Source: an uncultured Senegalimassilia sp.
GTDB lineage: Bacteria > Actinomycetota > Coriobacteriia > Coriobacteriales > Eggerthellaceae
Assembly: GCF_934636665.1 (NCBI RefSeq)
Contig: NZ_CAKUAT010000023.1
Coordinates: forward strand, 1 to 31,327
Direction: 5' to 3'
DNA: 31,327 nt
Shown: one piece after another, positions 30,818 to 31,327 of the stretch
Numbering within the stretch: the first letter of the stretch is position 1
How the letters are laid out: every line of letters begins with the position of its first letter
Notes under the pieces: model-generated
Told to the model about the DNA's origin: nothing
Seen by the model: the letters and a program-made list of their open reading frames with translations, nothing else
Database searches by the model: none
Program-made: the position numbers and the translations under genes

Positions 30818-30967
30818 GTGCCTGAAGACGAAAAGATCCCGCAAAGAGATCCCCCTGCGCACCGTGCAACGCACGGCGTTGTCATAGCACCGAAGGAATA
30901 CCGAGAAAGCATGCTCTTAAATAACATAGGATACAGGATAGTCGCTGCCCAAACCAGCACTGCCTAA
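30818..30967 (+). CDS. Candidate 49-residue small protein
   Basis: A GTG start at 30818 is preceded by GAAAGG at 7-base spacing and opens a 49-residue frame ending at TAA (30967). The product has a charged, Pro-rich N-terminus ('MPEDEKIPQRDPPAHRATHG') and a more ordered C-terminus ('VVIAPKEYRESMLLNNIGYR'). The same frame stays open back to 30715 and reads protein-like there too ('EVTIVTTTYTWSQSHASPYK'), but has no start codon. It could therefore be either a small gene or the tail of a decayed longer one. A TATGAT box lies at 30705-30710. I recognise no family. Confidence 0.3.
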   Translation: MPEDEKIPQRDPPAHRATHGVVIAPKEYRESMLLNNIGYRIVAAQTSTA

Positions 30968-31327
30968 TCGAGAGCATCCTTGTGACGCAAAATTGACCCG
31001 CAGAGAAGAATCCCTCTACGGGCCTTCGGGCGCACGATATGCGGCCGTCCGCAGTTCGCGGGCACCGGCCATGTAACGGGTTCGCGGGCGCAGGAGGCTT
31101 TGCGATGGATTCCCAGACGATGCGGCAAGGGCCCTGCGCCCAGCGATCTCGCAGCCGCACGCGAGGAGCGCTTGCGCTGCGAGGGCGTAGGCGACCACGC
31201 AATCAACGCGCCCCCAATAGCGCGGAAGGGCCCGCAAGGGGATACCCCCTGCGGGCCTTCTTCGGCGCGATAGAAAAGCGCCCTCCGCGAGCGCGACGCC
31301 CTGCCCTCCCGCAGCCTGGCGCTGCAG
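30968..31327. other. GC-rich right end with inverted repeats, no supported gene
   Basis: The DNA turns markedly GC-rich. CTCGCAGC (31148-31155) and GCTGCGAG (31176-31183) are inverted repeats. AAGGGCCCGCAAGGGG (31226-31241) forms an imperfect hairpin with the C-rich 31245-31259, which could be a terminator or part of a structured RNA. Minus-strand open frames of 70-100 codons cross the region but lack a sound start and recognisable sequence. I searched by eye for RNase P, tmRNA and 6S-like signatures and did not find them. Confidence 0.35.

Noticed and set aside
31016..31237. Minus-strand frame of 73 codons at the right end
   Set aside because: Requires a TTG start without a ribosome binding site, and no recognisable sequence; GC-rich DNA readily gives such frames.

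Overview
The window looks like a chromosomal segment of a high-GC Gram-positive anaerobe, most likely a member of the Coriobacteriia (Eggerthellaceae-like). Evidence: coding DNA with strong G/C at third positions next to AT-richer spacers, a SigA-type RpoD with a K/E-rich N-terminus, a split cobalamin-dependent methionine synthase, a TIGR01906/DUF1461 membrane protein, a solitary LUD protein, a ferredoxin-like Fe-S protein and an AbiEi-like surface of a family I associate with this class. The genus cannot be fixed from sequence alone.

Layout. 1-2.2 kb: trpS (-) divergent from a LutC/YkgG-like LUD gene (+). 2.3-3.5 kb: two tRNA genes (-; CAT and Val-CAC), each with its own terminator, divergent from a YczE-like membrane protein. 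3.7-11.8 kb: a long minus-strand housekeeping block metK > priA > rpoD > rlmKL, with intrinsic terminators or hairpins between genes and a SAM-I/IV-clan riboswitch in front of metK. 12.1-14.4 kb: an ATP-grasp ligase of the glutathionylspermidine-synthase type and a DUF1461 membrane protein. 14.35-16.15 kb: an AT-richer accessory insert that begins at a perfect 28-bp hairpin and holds an unknown one-TM protein, a DUF2975 membrane protein and a YozG-like HTH regulator, ending in a possible gene remnant. 16.3-20.4 kb: gltX, a multi-cluster ferredoxin-like protein, a proline-rich surface protein and a PaaI-type thioesterase. 20.6-21.1 kb: two identical tRNA-Ala(GGC) genes on a 152-bp direct repeat that includes the promoter. 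21.1-22.5 kb: an NSS-family sodium symporter. 22.6-26.9 kb: a convergent, translationally coupled metF > metH-reactivation-domain > metH operon. 27.2-30.5 kb: accessory DNA with an AbiEi-like protein preceded by three CTTGCA boxes spaced exactly 22 bp, then a ribbon-helix-helix protein/metallophosphoesterase operon with a tandem 10-bp operator. 30.6-31.3 kb: sparse DNA with one candidate small protein and a GC-rich structured end.

How the genes fit together. MetF makes 5-methyl-THF, MetH uses it with cobalamin to methylate homocysteine, the separate reactivation protein restores oxidised cobalamin using SAM, and MetK makes SAM under riboswitch control, so the window encodes most of the methyl cycle in two loci. 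trpS, gltX, four tRNAs, rlmKL, rpoD and priA form the information-processing core. The most promising uncharacterised parts are the RHH/metallophosphoesterase pair, the phased-box AbiEi-like gene, the DUF2975/HTH cassette and the repeated arrangement of an intrinsic terminator directly in front of a ribosome binding site (rpoD, NSS transporter, thioesterase).
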